A DNA stretch of 64,000 nucleotides from Diploscapter coronatus (taxonomy: Eukaryota; Nematoda; Chromadorea; Rhabditida; Rhabditidae): positions 35,851,249 through 35,915,248 of the forward strand of contig OZ038423.1 in the NCBI GenBank assembly GCA_964036155.1, read 5' to 3'. A model generated the notes under the pieces. The model saw only the letters and a list, made by a program, of their open reading frames with translations, searched no databases and was not told the DNA's origin. Positions 62,333 through 64,000 of the stretch are shown piece by piece. The position numbers and the translations under genes are program-made. Numbering within the stretch: position 1 is the stretch's first letter; every line of letters starts with the position of its first letter.

Positions 62333-62400
62333 GCAACCAAAAGCGTCATTTCCCCTTCCGATTCGAATATTTTCCTTATTTAGTTAGAGCAGTCATGCAG
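62333..62400 (+). CDS. Possible third exon of the right-hand gene
   Basis: The acceptor GTGTTTCAG ends at 62332 and a CAG|GTGTGA donor follows 62400. The 68-nt segment is open in the phase left by exon 2 (reads RNQKRHFPFRFEYFPYLVRA then VMQ) and ends in phase 0. Its codons are more AT-rich than those of exons 1-2 and the donor is not strong, so this could be chance. Confidence 0.25.
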
Positions 62401-64000
62401 GTGTGAGCTTATGCGAGAAAAAAGCAAACAAACTTCAACACCGTTTTGTCGACTTTTTCCAGGCATTTTTGAATTTCGAAATATTTTTGTTTGGAAATCG
62501 AATAGATGAAATTAGAATCTAGGCGGTTTAGGTAAAGAAATGGCGAAAATGAGATGTTCTGTTGGTTTGCCTAAACTTCTAACTCGAAGCGATACTTATT
62601 GTTTCGTTCTATGCCGATTTTTAGCTTTTCGATTTTATGGCTTCTTGTGTTCTGTAATTGTAATTTTTGTAAGCCTTTCTTTTATTTGGAACAGATTTTA
62701 TGACGAGAATAATTTATTCTTCGTTGATTTTTTAGAATACTTGTCTGAATTAATTTTTATCGCTTTTCGTCGTCTTTTCCACTTAATTCTGAATTCCATA
62801 TTCCCATTGTTTTAAAACCTAATAATCTATGACATGAAAAATTTACTTACCTCAGATTTGTCTCTAATCCTTACCCAAAATGAGATTTGTTCTTTTCTCC
62901 CCTTGCAAGCTAAAAAATATCTTGTCTGGTAAAAACGGGCTATTTCATTGGACTACTAGAATTAGGTAATTTTTGCTATAACATTCAATTTAAAACCATT
63001 CTTCATGATTCAAAAATGAAGATTTTCTAGTTTCATCGAAACATTTCTTGATAACTTTGCAAAAATTATAACTTGGAATATATGGAATGAATCTTTACCT
63101 ATTTTGCATTTTTCGTGTGTGATTATGCACTCATAAATATAACAACTCGTTTCCAGAGAACTAAAGAAGTTGATATTCTTACCACTGCGCTATGTGCTAT
63201 CCTTTAAAAGAATATGACTTGAAAGTAGACTGGATTAGTTTGATCTTGATTTGTATCCTGTTCTGGTGACATCTTCTACCTTTTACTCTGAGAAAAATCT
63301 CGTACAAAAATCAAATATGAAATTCCAAACGCTTTTCTATTTTCTTCGAGTTTTATTTTGGTGAAAGTTAAAAAAAAAAAGACTAAAATTCTCATGGCCT
63401 GTAATAAGAACAACATACCAATGATAGCTTATCATAAATCCGATTCTTACTCCTGTGAAATTCTCAAAAGAATGCTATAATTTTTCGACCCAAGATAAAA
63501 TACCTCTTAAAACTGTCTGGTATATATATTTTTAATTTTACTCTGAAATCATATCACCTTGCATAATTTCTCGATTCTTACCCGGTGACATTTCCCCGAA
63601 ATCTGATCAACACGTTGCCGGGGATAACGTTTATTTTATGCATTTCATTCGCATAATGTGCCTTTCCTGGATTTTCGTATTTATCCCAGCCATTTTTTCT
63701 GACCTATTCTTTTGACATGTAGCGAGATATTCCTATCTAATTTATCCGTTATTGCCTCTTTTACGCCAATGAAGATTCCCATTTTGCATCAAATGGCAAC
63801 AAAGCAAGAGGATGAAAGTCTTGAACCTCAAAAATAAGCGCTGCGAGTTATATATTTTTAACCTATTCTAGAAAAAGCTACTATCAAGTTCTTTCCAAAT
63901 TTTTATCACTCAATTTTGGAGCTTGATAATTTTCGGTACTTTTAGTCTATGGACATTAATTGGGAAGATTCTCAGTCACTCGTTAGCTTTCGTGAAGAAC
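62401..64000. other. Right edge, AT-rich, no supportable feature
   Basis: About 1.6 kb of AT-rich DNA with one isolated 91-codon frame (62540-62815) that has no recognisable sequence. It is probably intronic to the gene starting at 60925. Confidence 0.45.

Overview
The window looks like the nuclear genome of a nematode, most likely of the Rhabditina. It is AT-rich, with GC-richer short exons. Introns end in a pyrimidine-rich (T)TTCAG acceptor and the smallest are about 43-45 nt. There are two nearly complete single-copy eukaryotic genes, both closest in my reading to nematode/metazoan orthologues. There are no bacterial-type operons and no RBS-led ORFs. Almost all long ORFs outside the exons listed here are chance or out-of-frame readings.

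Layout, all genes on the + strand. (1) 103-4700: a complete 15-exon gene for SMU1/SMU-1, a LisH-CTLH-WD40 spliceosome factor, 507 aa. (2) 4866-9790: AT-rich intergenic DNA with degenerate local duplications. (3) 9966-20456: a complete 27-exon gene for a Golgi Ca2+/Mn2+ P-type ATPase (PMR1/SPCA family), 960 aa. Three of its 26 introns use GC-AG splice sites. (4) About 20.76-53.33 kb: a roughly 32.5-kb stretch with no supportable gene. It holds a foldback/MITE-like element (48019-48230), several palindromes and a few GC-richer islands. (5) 53.4-56.86 kb: a CT-rich promoter region with GC boxes, a noncoding first exon, and a seven-exon gene for a divergent 330-aa seven-transmembrane receptor. (6) 56.87-60.9 kb: intergenic, with a perfect 22-bp inverted-repeat hairpin at 60344-60434. 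(7) 60925 to the right edge: the first exons of an unrecognised gene that continues beyond the window.

The gene models for smu-1, pmr-1 and the receptor were built exon by exon. Each intron phase was checked, and the exon sums divide by three (1524, 2883 and 993 nt including stops). SMU1 acts in the nuclear spliceosome, PMR1 loads the Golgi with Ca2+ and Mn2+, and the receptor is expected at the cell surface. I see no functional link between them beyond neighbourhood.

I did not find a clear new biological system. The observations most worth checking are the cluster of GC-AG introns in pmr-1, a short motif (TGAARCATA) concentrated in the first 20 kb mostly inside introns, the long perfect hairpin at 60.4 kb, the foldback element at 48 kb, and the atypical receptor.
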